A stretch of 64,000 bases of DNA from Methanoregulaceae archaeon (GTDB taxonomy: Archaea > Halobacteriota > Methanomicrobia > Methanomicrobiales > Methanospirillaceae): assembly GCA_015660885.1 (NCBI GenBank), contig JACTUB010000012.1, positions 1 to 64,000 on the forward strand, read 5' to 3'. Position 1 is the first letter of the stretch. Every line of letters starts with the position of its first letter. Positions 47,615-56,491 of this stretch are shown here, one piece after another. The translations under genes were made by a program, and so were the position numbers. The notes below the pieces were generated by a model. The model searched no databases. It was not told the origin of the DNA and worked only from the letters and a program-made list of their open reading frames with translations.

Positions 47615-48196
47615 ATGCTTGCTATTGAATACTTTGAGGTGGAATGTCCGGAGCCACTGGGCGCGGCGTATTATAAGCAGATTACTAACGATGTCCTGCT
47701 TGATCACAACCTCCTGAGAGTAATTAACAAGCTCCATATATTCATCGACCCGAAGATCCCGATTTTCACCGCAGTGGGTACATTAAAAAAGATTACCACG
47801 ATTGTCCGTGTACGGGATTTTGCCAACGTGAACCCGCTTGGCGACAAGATCACTCTCGTGATCTCGGATGAGACATACCTTGCGCCGATGCTGAAGATAT
47901 TCTGGCAGAAGTACGGCAAGGACCGGGTCGAGCAACCAGACAGGTTCACCGTGATTCTGTACAATATTGAGGTGGATGCTAGAGAGATAGAGGATCTGGT
48001 CGTCGCTGATCCAAGTGAGTCGCTTTTCAAGGATCTGATCTATGCGTTCCGACTGATCGCACCAGAAGGATTCCGGGTGCGCAGCGAAAAGTTCAGCAAG
48101 GAGAGGTTCTCATTTGTAGCAAGCGAGGATACCCTTATCGAAGATCTCAACCCCCTTATCAGGGAGAAGTTTGCACTGATGGGGGAGAAGCCATGA
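47615..48196 (+). CDS. mmp17: Methanogenesis marker protein 17 (Mmp17)
   Basis: Conserved methanogen protein (193 aa), reported as a subunit of the MCR activation complex. It starts MLAIEYFEVECPEPLGAAYY, has RVRDFANVNPLGDKI near residue 65 and no recognised catalytic motif. The ATG follows the mmp15 stop directly (0 bases) and the 3' end overlaps mmp7 by 4 bases, so expression is coupled to both. Identification rests on position and general match. Confidence 0.87.
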   Translation: MLAIEYFEVECPEPLGAAYYKQITNDVLLDHNLLRVINKLHIFIDPKIPIFTAVGTLKKITTIVRVRDFANVNPLGDKITLVISDETYLAPMLKIFWQKYGKDRVEQPDRFTVILYNIEVDAREIEDLVVADPSESLFKDLIYAFRLIAPEGFRVRSEKFSKERFSFVASEDTLIEDLNPLIREKFALMGEKP

Positions 48197-49131
48197 CCCT
48201 TGTCCCGGTAACGTACAAGGGGGGGATCTATCAGCACGACATAATCATCGACTTCATTGAGGATCTTGGCGGGTATATCGTCCAGAAACACATCATCGCA
48301 GCGGAAGTCGTGCTCCAGTGCTTCGTTCCCCGGGAGGATATCGAGCTCATCAGTAGGATCGCAAAGCCGCTTTTCGGGGAAGTGAAGGATTCTCCGCTCG
48401 TGGGTACGGAGATTGCCGTAGTCAGCATGAGCCTCGAGATCCATCACCTGCCCCACCCGTCCTGCGATTTCGCAGAATATGCGAGGCGTATTGGGGCAAA
48501 GACAAATATGGTCAGTCCCGCACGCGGGCCGGGAAAGAGGATCTCCCAATTAAGCGACGAGGAACGCGATGTAATCAACGAACACGACATCGCCGTACTT
48601 GCCTTCGGCAACTTCGAGTCGTGCATAGAGTACAAGTGGCCTGCCCTGCGCAGGGGTATCGATGTGCCGATAATCGTCATGGGAGGTCCAGATACAGAAA
48701 CGCTCAGACGGATAATCCATCCCGCTGCTGACGGATATGTTGGCAATGTCGGCAGGTTTATGCGCCGGGGTAAAACAGAGGAAGAGATTGGGATTCTGGA
48801 TGAGATTGTTGCAGAAGTGACACGGGTTATTGAGAAGAAGCGGGAGGAGATCGCAAAAGACCCACTCTCAGTATCACCTGCCCGGCTGATGGACCTTATC
48901 CGGGAGCATGTGCCTGCCATCCTTGATGTGACATCTCCCACCCCCCTCACAGTGCAGATGGAGGGACTCAGGGTTAAACTGCCGTACGATACGTTTGCCC
49001 GGGACTTACGGAGGATAGAGATCGAAGACGGGATAACCCTTAACGATGTTGCCAAGGTTATTCCCTCGCGGATGAGGGACTATATACTTATAAAAATCCT
49101 GCCCTTTTCAGAAACGAACACGGTGGTATGA
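48193..49131 (+). CDS. mmp7: Methanogenesis marker protein 7 (Mmp7)
   Basis: Conserved methanogen protein (312 aa), reported as a member of the MCR activation complex. Visible parts: YKGGIYQHDIIIDFIEDLGG near residue 8, the segment HHLPHPSCDFAEYARRIGAK near 80 with one Cys, and VNEHDIAVLAFGNFESCIEY near 122. The pattern of conserved single cysteines may help hold clusters, but I cannot assign ligands. Overlaps mmp17 and the following CMD gene by 4 bases each. Confidence 0.87.
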   Translation: MTLVPVTYKGGIYQHDIIIDFIEDLGGYIVQKHIIAAEVVLQCFVPREDIELISRIAKPLFGEVKDSPLVGTEIAVVSMSLEIHHLPHPSCDFAEYARRIGAKTNMVSPARGPGKRISQLSDEERDVINEHDIAVLAFGNFESCIEYKWPALRRGIDVPIIVMGGPDTETLRRIIHPAADGYVGNVGRFMRRGKTEEEIGILDEIVAEVTRVIEKKREEIAKDPLSVSPARLMDLIREHVPAILDVTSPTPLTVQMEGLRVKLPYDTFARDLRRIEIEDGITLNDVAKVIPSRMRDYILIKILPFSETNTVV

Positions 49132-49628
49132 TGGAGAAAACAACCAAAGAGATGTTTGAGGAGCGGCTTGCAGAGATCGTAGCGCTGGGCGCAGATGTCA
49201 CTGCAGACGAGTGGATGCAGGAAATCGGCGAGGAATATGGGCGCGTACCCCTTATTTTCAAACGGATGGGAGAGCGCCCCGAAGTGCTCATATCCCATCT
49301 CCTCTATAAAGGAACAGTGGCTCAGACCAGCCCTCTCGATCCAAAATATGTGGAACTTATAAGCCTCGCCGTTGGAGCGGCACTTAAGTGCCCGCACTGT
49401 ACCGGTTACCATATGCAGGCAGCTCTTAAAATGGGTGCGACAAGAGAAGAGATCCTTGAAGTGATTCTTCTGGCTGGCATGATCTCCAACTCATCGGTTC
49501 TCGCGAACTCCTACCGCATCTTCGACGAGAAGATAGACCGATGCATATCGTGTGATGCCAAAAATATGAATAAAGTGAGATCCAAACGAAAAACTGGAAC
49601 GAAAAAATTAAATAAGAACCCTTTATAA
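49128..49628 (+). CDS. Carboxymuconolactone decarboxylase (AhpD-like) family protein
   Basis: Small helical protein of the CMD/AhpD family. The redox-active pattern CPHCTGYH (C88, C91, H95) is that of AhpD-type disulfide reductases, so a thiol-redox role is more likely than decarboxylation. The C-terminal tail has another CxxC-like CISC and a basic end (RSKRKTGTKKLNK). It overlaps mmp7 by 4 bases, which puts it into the MCR-activation operon; protection of oxygen-sensitive clusters or thiol cofactors is a possible role, by inference only. Confidence 0.88.
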   Translation: MMEKTTKEMFEERLAEIVALGADVTADEWMQEIGEEYGRVPLIFKRMGERPEVLISHLLYKGTVAQTSPLDPKYVELISLAVGAALKCPHCTGYHMQAALKMGATREEILEVILLAGMISNSSVLANSYRIFDEKIDRCISCDAKNMNKVRSKRKTGTKKLNKNPL

Positions 49629-49721
49629 CGGAATTTTCCTGCCCACAATTATGTCATGAAGGTTAATTAACAAAATTGGTGGATCGAATTCTATAAATGG
49701 TGACCCCGGACAAAAAATATG

Positions 49722-49728
49722 TATAAAA
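49722..49728 (+). promoter_or_regulatory. TATA box before the manC-type gene
   Basis: TATAAAA stands 52 bases before the ATG at 49780, predicting a leader of about 25-30 bases. It excludes the longer TTG start at 49741. Confidence 0.5.
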
Positions 49729-49779
49729 ACTCTGAAGGGTTTGGTATCTGAGAAACCTGTTCAGGATTACGGACACACG

Positions 49780-51129
49780 ATGAAATCCATCATTCTTGCA
49801 GGAGGCATCGGGAGTAGACTGTGGCCACTTTCCCGAGAGTATTATCCCAAGCAATTTATCCCTCTGAACGGTCATTCTCTTTTTCAGAAGACATATGAAC
49901 GGGCAACCCGGCTTTCGGATCCGGCTGAAATATTTGTAGTAACCAATGAAATCCACCGGTATCTCGCCCGTAACCAGATTGAGGAGATTGGATATGCTAT
50001 TTCAGACGACCATCTTCTCGCAGAACCGGAAGGAAAAAATACGTTACCTGCCATTACGTGGGCGATGCAGCGCATCCGGACGATATTTTCCTCTGCCACG
50101 GTTATTGTATTTCCCAGCGATCACATACTTGGGGACTCTGCAATTGATCAGTTCCGCGCTGCGGAACCGTTGTCTGGGAAAAATCTTGTCACGTTCGGCA
50201 TCAAACCAGACTCCCCACAAACAGGCTATGGATATATCAAACCCGGAAAACCACTTTTCCCTGGTTTTCGTGTTGACGAATTCAAGGAGAAGCCTGACGA
50301 AAAAAAAGCAATGGAATATGTTCAGAATGGATATCTCTGGAATAGTGGGATTTTTCTTTTTTCTACCGATTGTTTTTTTAGTGAACTTGAAAAATATCGC
50401 CCGGAGTTGTCCGGCGCATTCGCAGAGGGATCTGTTGCGAATTACAGGAATCTTGAATCCATCTCTATTGATTATGGACTGCTGGAGCATTCCAAAAAGG
50501 TCGCTGTCATCATCCTCGAAACCGAGTGGAGTGATCTGGGTACGTTCAAGGCTCTCTATGATATAAAACAGCATGACAGTGAGGGCAATATTGGCAAGGC
50601 GGAGTATTTTTCGGCGGAGAACAATTTTGTGCATGCACCGGGTAAACATGTTGGGCTGATAGGAGTCCATGACCTTATTGTTGTCGATACATCAGATGCG
50701 CTCCTTGTCTGCGACAGAAGGCACTCGGAAAAGGTAAAACAGCTCGTCAGCCGGTATAATGAACGCAAGGATCCGGTTACGAAATTCCACCGGCAGGTGC
50801 ACCGGCCATGGGGATCTTACACAATCCTTGAGGAGACTGAAATTTACAAAATTAAACGTGTCAGTGTCAAACCCGGTCAGAAACTCTCTCTCCAGCTGCA
50901 TCATCACAGGAGCGAGCATTGGGTTGTAGTACGAGGGACTGCAGAAGTCGACCTTGAAGGAGAGATCAAGTTGCTCAGGCAGGGTGAAAGTACGTTTGTC
51001 CGAAGTGGAATGAGGCACCGGTTGAAAAACCCGGGCATTATCCCCCTTGAAGTTATAGAGGTCCAGCTTGGGGAGTATCTTGAAGAGGATGACATTATAA
51101 GGTTCGATGATGATTACGGAAGGAAATGA
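49780..51129 (+). CDS. manC: Mannose-1-phosphate guanylyltransferase / mannose-6-phosphate isomerase (bifunctional)
   Basis: Makes GDP-mannose for glycans. The nucleotidyltransferase domain (about 1-290) opens with IILAGGIGSRLWPLSREYYP; the GDP-binding FKEKPD motif lies near residue 169. The C-terminal cupin (about 330-449, RPWGSYTILEE and QLHHHRSEHWVVVRGTAEV) is the type II phosphomannose isomerase half. I start at ATG 49780, giving 449 residues, the family's length. GDP-mannose would feed the dolichol-phosphate-mannose synthase-like GT2 further right. Confidence 0.94.
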   Translation: MKSIILAGGIGSRLWPLSREYYPKQFIPLNGHSLFQKTYERATRLSDPAEIFVVTNEIHRYLARNQIEEIGYAISDDHLLAEPEGKNTLPAITWAMQRIRTIFSSATVIVFPSDHILGDSAIDQFRAAEPLSGKNLVTFGIKPDSPQTGYGYIKPGKPLFPGFRVDEFKEKPDEKKAMEYVQNGYLWNSGIFLFSTDCFFSELEKYRPELSGAFAEGSVANYRNLESISIDYGLLEHSKKVAVIILETEWSDLGTFKALYDIKQHDSEGNIGKAEYFSAENNFVHAPGKHVGLIGVHDLIVVDTSDALLVCDRRHSEKVKQLVSRYNERKDPVTKFHRQVHRPWGSYTILEETEIYKIKRVSVKPGQKLSLQLHHHRSEHWVVVRGTAEVDLEGEIKLLRQGESTFVRSGMRHRLKNPGIIPLEVIEVQLGEYLEEDDIIRFDDDYGRK

Positions 51130-51261
51130 ATTTTTTTAAAAAAACCATCACCCCTTTTCTGACGGGAAAACCAGATATTTTGAGAACATTTCATGTCTTT
51201 TTCAGATATCATCTTATGCCAGCCATCCTGACCTTTGTGCCGACTGCGGTAAAAAAAACAC

Positions 51262-51321
51262 CCGCAAAACGGGATTTCGTACAATAAACCACATACTGCT
51301 ATATGTTAATGTGGCTTTTTT
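51262..51321 (+). terminator. Possible terminator between manC and the YgiQ gene
   Basis: Two small hairpins occur in the convergent gap: CCCG-CAAAA-CGGG at about 51262-51274 and CCACAT (51289-51294) with ATGTGG (51309-51314) followed by TTTTTT. Both sit more than 130 bases after manC, so their use is uncertain. Confidence 0.3.
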
Positions 51322-51348
51322 CGCGCAGCAAAAAGTGGATAGATTTCC

Positions 51349-53187
51349 TTATTTTTTAGTCTTATCGTATTTTTTCGCGTCTCGTAAAATCCTTCTGTCA
51401 CTGGATTGAATCAGGAACTGCGGGCCATTGCCGATGAGATCGGTTCTTCCCGCGGCATTAAGTCCTTCAATAACCAATACCCTGTTATGTGAATCACGAT
51501 ACTGCATCATCGCACGCTGAATCTTCTTTTCCTGCCCCTTTGGCACATGAACCGGCTCCAGAGTGAATGGATTGAGACCGGTATAGTACATACAGGTCGA
51601 AACACTCATTGGTGTCGGTGTGAAATCCTGCACCTGCTCTGTGTAGAGCTGGTGGTCATGGATATAGACTGCGAGCTCGACCATATCATTGATGGAACAT
51701 CCTGGATGACCCGACATGAAGTATGGCAGAAGGTATTGCCGTTTCTTTTTACCATGCTGTAATGTTTCAAAATATTCGCAGAACTGATCGAAAATCTTAC
51801 ATTCGGGTTTGTTCATTGTGTCTGTCACTTTTTTCACCACATGTTCCGGTGCAACTTTGAGATGCCCGGAGACGTGATGATTACAGAGTAATTCGAGATA
51901 GCCGGAATCATCTGCGAGCGCGAGATCATAGCGGATGCCGGAACTGATAAATACTTTTTTCACACCTGGAATATCACGAAGTTTGTTGAGAAGAGCTATC
52001 TGATGCTGATGACTCGTTTTTAAGGTTTTACATGAAGGGCTGCAGCGTTTATCTCGACACGCTCCGAATTTTTTCCAGAGATCGCACGAGAGGCAGTACA
52101 TATTCGCAGTTGGACCACCGACGTCCTGAACGATGCCTTTGAATTCGGGCATCTTCGTCATTTGTGTTACTTCACGGATGATCGATGCACTGCTCCGGCT
52201 CTGGATGATCCTGCCCTGGTGGTGAGCGAGGGTACAGAACGAGCAGCCCCCAAAACACCCTCTGTGGCTTGTGATGGAAAACTGCACCGTTTCAAGAGCT
52301 GGAATAAGTTGTGTATATGAAGGGTGTGCACGGCGGGAAAATGGCAAATCATAAATATGGTCGAGCTCTTGGGTCGAGAGGGGCTGTACCGGCGGATTCT
52401 GGATGACGAGGGTCTTGGGGTGTGGTTGTGCTATTGCCCTCCCCAGAACAGGATCCTGTTCGTTATAATGTATTGCAAAAGCACGGGCATATGCGGCTTT
52501 GTCCTGTGCAACCTCAGCGAAACCGGGAAGTTCGATGATCCCTTCCGGCCGTTGATTGCGCCATTGGGCAAGTTCCATGGTAAATGCAGTTCCCCTGATA
52601 TCCCGTACCGATTCAATGTGTTCACCTGTTGCAAGTCTCCCCGCGATCTCCGATACCTGACGCTCTCCCATACCGAATACGAGAAGATCTGCAGGAGTAT
52701 CTGCAAGGATCGATTGACGGACACGATCCTGCCAGTAATCGTAATGGGCAAACCTTCGCAGGCTCGCCTCGATACCCCCGATGACAATCGGTGTGTCAGG
52801 GAAAAGTTCGTGCACTTTATTAGTATAGACTATGGTTGCCCGATCTGGTCGTCTGGGGATCCCGGCTGGAGAATAGACATCATCACTCCGTCGTTTGAGA
52901 TTAGGGGTGAAGTTGTTCACCATGGAGTCGACATTTCCCGAGGAGATGCCGAAGAACAGTCTTGGTTTTCCAAGCATCGCGAAATCAACAGTAGAAGTCC
53001 AGTTTGGCTGGGCTATGATCCCTACAGTGAAGCCTGCATCCCACAGGACTCTGCCGATCAGCGCAGTCCCAAAAGAAGGATGATCAACATATGCATCCCC
53101 TGTCACCAGAATAATGTCAAATTGTTGGATGCCAAGCTTATCCTTTTCTTTAGTGGACAGGGGAAGAAATCCGGGCTGATCTATCAT
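51349..53187 (-). CDS. YgiQ family radical SAM protein
   Basis: Radical SAM enzyme of the UPF0313 group, function not known. The cluster cysteines are C311, C315 and C318 in RGCFGGCSFC; a second Cys-rich part, CLSCDLWKKFGACRDKRCSPSC (about 355-380), may bind a further Fe-S cluster. The N-terminal domain (residues 24-250) resembles a cobalamin-like or substrate domain. 612 residues is usual. The TATA box (53207-53218) ends about 20 bases before the ATG, so the mRNA is likely leaderless. Confidence 0.93.
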   Translation of the reverse strand: MIDQPGFLPLSTKEKDKLGIQQFDIILVTGDAYVDHPSFGTALIGRVLWDAGFTVGIIAQPNWTSTVDFAMLGKPRLFFGISSGNVDSMVNNFTPNLKRRSDDVYSPAGIPRRPDRATIVYTNKVHELFPDTPIVIGGIEASLRRFAHYDYWQDRVRQSILADTPADLLVFGMGERQVSEIAGRLATGEHIESVRDIRGTAFTMELAQWRNQRPEGIIELPGFAEVAQDKAAYARAFAIHYNEQDPVLGRAIAQPHPKTLVIQNPPVQPLSTQELDHIYDLPFSRRAHPSYTQLIPALETVQFSITSHRGCFGGCSFCTLAHHQGRIIQSRSSASIIREVTQMTKMPEFKGIVQDVGGPTANMYCLSCDLWKKFGACRDKRCSPSCKTLKTSHQHQIALLNKLRDIPGVKKVFISSGIRYDLALADDSGYLELLCNHHVSGHLKVAPEHVVKKVTDTMNKPECKIFDQFCEYFETLQHGKKKRQYLLPYFMSGHPGCSINDMVELAVYIHDHQLYTEQVQDFTPTPMSVSTCMYYTGLNPFTLEPVHVPKGQEKKIQRAMMQYRDSHNRVLVIEGLNAAGRTDLIGNGPQFLIQSSDRRILRDAKKYDKTKK

Positions 53188-53206
53188 AAGGTGTAAAAAA
53201 GAATCA

Positions 53207-53218
53207 GTTTATATATTG
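53207..53218 (-). promoter_or_regulatory. TATA box of the YgiQ gene
   Basis: Read on the minus strand, AATATATAAACT is centred about 26 bases before the ATG at 53187, the distance expected for a leaderless transcript. Confidence 0.55.
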
Positions 53219-53230
53219 ATGTAAGCATCT

Positions 53231-53821
53231 TCATGAAGACGGGCGGCGGGTCAGGTCCCGGATGATTTCAGCAAGTCCTCCTGGCAGATCATCCATCTCA
53301 TCCATTTTCTCGTTTCCGGGGGGTTCTTCATCGTTTTTACCTGCATCCACTTTATTAATTTTGTCGGCGGAGGTATCCTCTTCTTTTCCTAAAACCGGAA
53401 GATGAATCTGGGTCTTTTCATCAAACTCCCTGCGTGCGGAAAGACCGGTGAATTCTAAAACAACTGCTTCAACAATGAGATAGGTAATTGCTTTTTCTCT
53501 GAGACATCCAGTCAGTGCATGACCGGAACGGCCTACCGAGGCATGATAGTGAATGTGCGGACCACCATCGCCCGGATAGATAGTTCCTACACCAAAAACT
53601 TCCCAACCCCCCTCAAACATAACAAAATGGGGAACCGGCGGGATTGCCAGCTCTTCCGGTCCTGTAACCATCCTCCCGTTCTTAAGAGCACCGAGGAAGA
53701 GGATTGAACCGGCAGAGACAGATTTGTCGTTGATAAACTGGCGCAGAGAGAGCAACATATCCTCGCCATCATCAATCCGAACGACAAAGACCCTTCCGAG
53801 CTGGCCTTCCGTATATTGCAT
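53231..53821 (-). CDS. PCC/DUF296-domain protein
   Basis: The first about 135 residues form a PCC (plants and prokaryotes conserved) domain; in prokaryotes its three histidines bind zinc, visible here as H89, H91 and H93 in GGPHIHYHASVG. The last 60 residues are acidic and probably disordered, then end basic (IRDLTRRPSS). In archaea such proteins are of unknown function, sometimes thought to bind DNA. The TATA GGTATAAATC near 53861-53870 lies about 45 bases before the ATG; AAGGGAAATTGATCT may serve the ribosome. Confidence 0.85.
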   Translation of the reverse strand: MQYTEGQLGRVFVVRIDDGEDMLLSLRQFINDKSVSAGSILFLGALKNGRMVTGPEELAIPPVPHFVMFEGGWEVFGVGTIYPGDGGPHIHYHASVGRSGHALTGCLREKAITYLIVEAVVLEFTGLSARREFDEKTQIHLPVLGKEEDTSADKINKVDAGKNDEEPPGNEKMDEMDDLPGGLAEIIRDLTRRPSS

Positions 53822-53971
53822 AGATCAATTTCCCTTTTTGGTATTCATATGGTTTGTGCGGATTTATACCTTCTATCACCCTTGATAAAATGATTTTGGA
53901 TTATAGCAATAAGTCCGGAAAAGAGTACTGGTTCATAGCCGGGAATCCGGGAAAGGGAGGGAGAGTATTCC

Positions 53972-55813
53972 TTATCTTCCCCCGGCACCGCCACCGCCAA
54001 ATCCCCCTCCACCACCAAACCCTCCTCCGCCGCCGAAACCGCCGCCACGGAAACCGCCGGAACCACCGCGGCTGGGCGGGGTAAAGAAAAGAAGGGGGGT
54101 AAATGCAAACCCTATTCCCAATGCACCTGCAGGTATTCCGGTCTCAGCTATATTGATGTTTAGTGAAGCCATTGCACTCTCGACCCTGTCACCAACGCCA
54201 AGAGCGGTCCCGTAGACGAGCCATGCTCCCCACATGGCGAGATCTTCCGGAGCATATTTTCGCATCAATGCAAGGTCCGAAAGGAAGTGGGTAAATGCGT
54301 CCCATTCGAGCTTCTCTTTGTATTTGTCACCTTTCCAATGACCGAACAGGGTTGACGGCATTGCGATTGCGATCACTGCCTGAACGATGACGATTCCCCA
54401 TAATGCCGTGGCCGGGAATAGGATGTATGACTGCATGGGTTCCAGGAGTGCAACTATGAGCGTGACAGCAAACACGGTGATACTGATGAGCAGGAGCGGA
54501 ACGATATGATCACTTCCATCCACGATATACTGATTGACAAGTGATGGATCTGCCCTCCTGGTCACATCGGTCAGCATCTTCTGGTAGCGGAGTGCTTTCT
54601 CTTCTGATGCGCTGCTTGTCGTCGCTTCTTGCGCGAGCTTCTCGATGTGGCTCGAATTGAGGACACCATTCTCAGCAATTTGTCCCAGAACGCTGAGCAC
54701 TCTCTGCTCGTACGGGTCATCGGATTTGGCTTGAAGGATCCGGATCTCGAAATCTTTGACTTTTCCTTCCTGCTTCGTTGTTATTGTTATAAATTTTCTC
54801 CGGTGGAGATCGAGGAGTGTTGCATGATACCCACTCTCATCGAAAACCATTCTGTCTCCCTTGAACAGCAGGTTGACCTGCCAAGGCTTGAGTGCCGGAT
54901 TCGGGATGGTGCTCAGGTATTCGGGCACCGTAAACATTTTTTCCCTGCCGTACCAGCGGTAGATCAATACGAACAAGAGGGGCACGAGAATGACGGCGGC
55001 TTTTGCCAGGTAATTCAGCAGGTACGAGAGCGTGTAGATTGCATCATACCAGAAACTTCCCGAGGTGGTTTGTCCCGCGAGACCGGTAACCTGAGTCCTG
55101 AACCCCGGGATCTGGCTGAATGCTGTTGATCCCCCCAGCATCTCGATGGCAATATTTTCATCTGCCGCTGCACTACCGCTGAAGGTATATGCATTTCCTG
55201 ACAAAACCATGCTCAGCGTCGGTGGATAAGCAAATACCTGTTGAATGCCATCTGCTGGAACGGTGATCGTAACGTCATGGTACGGGATGTGGGATTGCCC
55301 GGCGAACTTCAGGTTGAGATGGGTTACCCCTGTGTCGTACTCAACCGGAGGATAAAGAACGTAGGTATATCCTACCGTGTATTGCCCTGCAGCAAAGGAG
55401 CCGGGACTGTAAATCCCTACTTCGTCATTCTGGGCGGATTGGCCAATTGTTGATTTGTAGGAGGCAGCTGAGGAGCTACCATACACAGCCACATTGCCCG
55501 AATCATCTTTGGCGTACGCAATCGTTCCTGCCGGGGGTATTGCAGACACCATCATAACGGATGGCCGGGCTGGCGTGGTAAAAAGAAGCGGCTCCTCCCA
55601 CGAACGGTAGAGCATATGATACTCACCGGACGTTTTCACATCATAGGTATAGTGTTCCGTGAGTGTCCCGTTATCATACAGGGTCGCCTCATACGACTTG
55701 ACAATGAGATCACCTTCAAAAAGCGGGGGGAGTATTGTAACAAGTACGATGCCGATAACACCGATGATCAGACATGCGATAACAAGTACCGCCAGTTGTT
55801 TGGATTCCCCCAT
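53972..55813 (-). CDS. DUF2207 membrane protein with glycine-rich tail
   Basis: Predicted membrane protein of 613 residues. One helix near the N terminus (LAVLVIACLIIGVIGIVLV), then a large extracellular beta domain (DUF2207, about 35-265), a helix near 268-290, a cytoplasmic winged-helix-like part (about 300-430), helices near 440-490 and 545-585, and a C-terminal tail of about 30 residues made of Gly-Gly-Phe repeats. Such proteins often pair with LemA, as here (12 bases upstream). Function unknown; export or surface assembly is guessed for the pair. Confidence 0.85.
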   Translation of the reverse strand: MGESKQLAVLVIACLIIGVIGIVLVTILPPLFEGDLIVKSYEATLYDNGTLTEHYTYDVKTSGEYHMLYRSWEEPLLFTTPARPSVMMVSAIPPAGTIAYAKDDSGNVAVYGSSSAASYKSTIGQSAQNDEVGIYSPGSFAAGQYTVGYTYVLYPPVEYDTGVTHLNLKFAGQSHIPYHDVTITVPADGIQQVFAYPPTLSMVLSGNAYTFSGSAAADENIAIEMLGGSTAFSQIPGFRTQVTGLAGQTTSGSFWYDAIYTLSYLLNYLAKAAVILVPLLFVLIYRWYGREKMFTVPEYLSTIPNPALKPWQVNLLFKGDRMVFDESGYHATLLDLHRRKFITITTKQEGKVKDFEIRILQAKSDDPYEQRVLSVLGQIAENGVLNSSHIEKLAQEATTSSASEEKALRYQKMLTDVTRRADPSLVNQYIVDGSDHIVPLLLISITVFAVTLIVALLEPMQSYILFPATALWGIVIVQAVIAIAMPSTLFGHWKGDKYKEKLEWDAFTHFLSDLALMRKYAPEDLAMWGAWLVYGTALGVGDRVESAMASLNINIAETGIPAGALGIGFAFTPLLFFTPPSRGGSGGFRGGGFGGGGGFGGGGGFGGGGAGGR

Positions 55814-55825
55814 GGTAATTTCCTA

Positions 55826-56395
55826 TCAGAACTCGATCTTTGGGGGTGTCGTGATCGCTTCTTCGAACTGCAGGTATTCAAGCTTGACTAACCCGACAAG
55901 CCGCCCGATGAATTTTGACGGGATAGTATCCATCATCGTATTGAACTCCTGCGAGATGTTGTTGTATGTATACCGCTGCCGTGCTATCTCGTCTTCGATA
56001 CTCTTGACTGAATCCATGAGACTGGTGACTGTCGTATTGGTCTTCAGATCAGGATAATTCTCAGCGACCGCTAACAGGCGCCCGAAGATTGACCGGGACT
56101 CAGCTTCCACCTTGTTCAGATCACCGGGGGAAGCGGTTGCCACGCTTGCCCGCATCGCGGTTACGCGTTCAAACGTTTCTTTTTCGAACTTCGCATAGCT
56201 CTTTACCGCACCAAGCAGCTGGTCGATCATGTCCAGCCGTTTCTTCATGGCCACACGGATCTGACCTAAAGTTGCTTCAGATGAATTTTTCAGGCTGAAG
56301 AAACGGTTGTAGATACCTACAGCCCAGAACAGCAGTACGATGATGACAAGGACGATGACGCCAAGTACAATCCAGCTAATGATATCTCCTAGCAT
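55826..56395 (-). CDS. LemA family protein
   Basis: Membrane-anchored helical protein. One N-terminal membrane helix (IVLGVIVLVIIVLLFWAVGI, about 8-27) then the four-helix-bundle LemA domain with YNRFFSLKNSSEATLGQIRV, AVKSYAKFEKETFERVTAMR and the conserved AENYPDLKTN (about 113-122). 189 residues is normal. It leads a two-gene operon with the DUF2207 protein, a pairing common in bacteria and archaea. Confidence 0.93.
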   Translation of the reverse strand: MLGDIISWIVLGVIVLVIIVLLFWAVGIYNRFFSLKNSSEATLGQIRVAMKKRLDMIDQLLGAVKSYAKFEKETFERVTAMRASVATASPGDLNKVEAESRSIFGRLLAVAENYPDLKTNTTVTSLMDSVKSIEDEIARQRYTYNNISQEFNTMMDTIPSKFIGRLVGLVKLEYLQFEEAITTPPKIEF

Positions 56396-56491
56396 TTTTT
56401 CTCAGAGTAGTGATGATCGTTCAAAATGATAAGATGATTGGGATGGAAAAACAGGAGCTTTAAAAAAATCGGGAGAATTTAATAACGGGAG

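Noticed and set aside
53990..54070. Triplet-rich CCGCCACC-type sequence as a DNA satellite or CRISPR-like repeat.
   Set aside because: It is coding for the Gly-Phe tail of the DUF2207 protein; no spacers or regular unit length.
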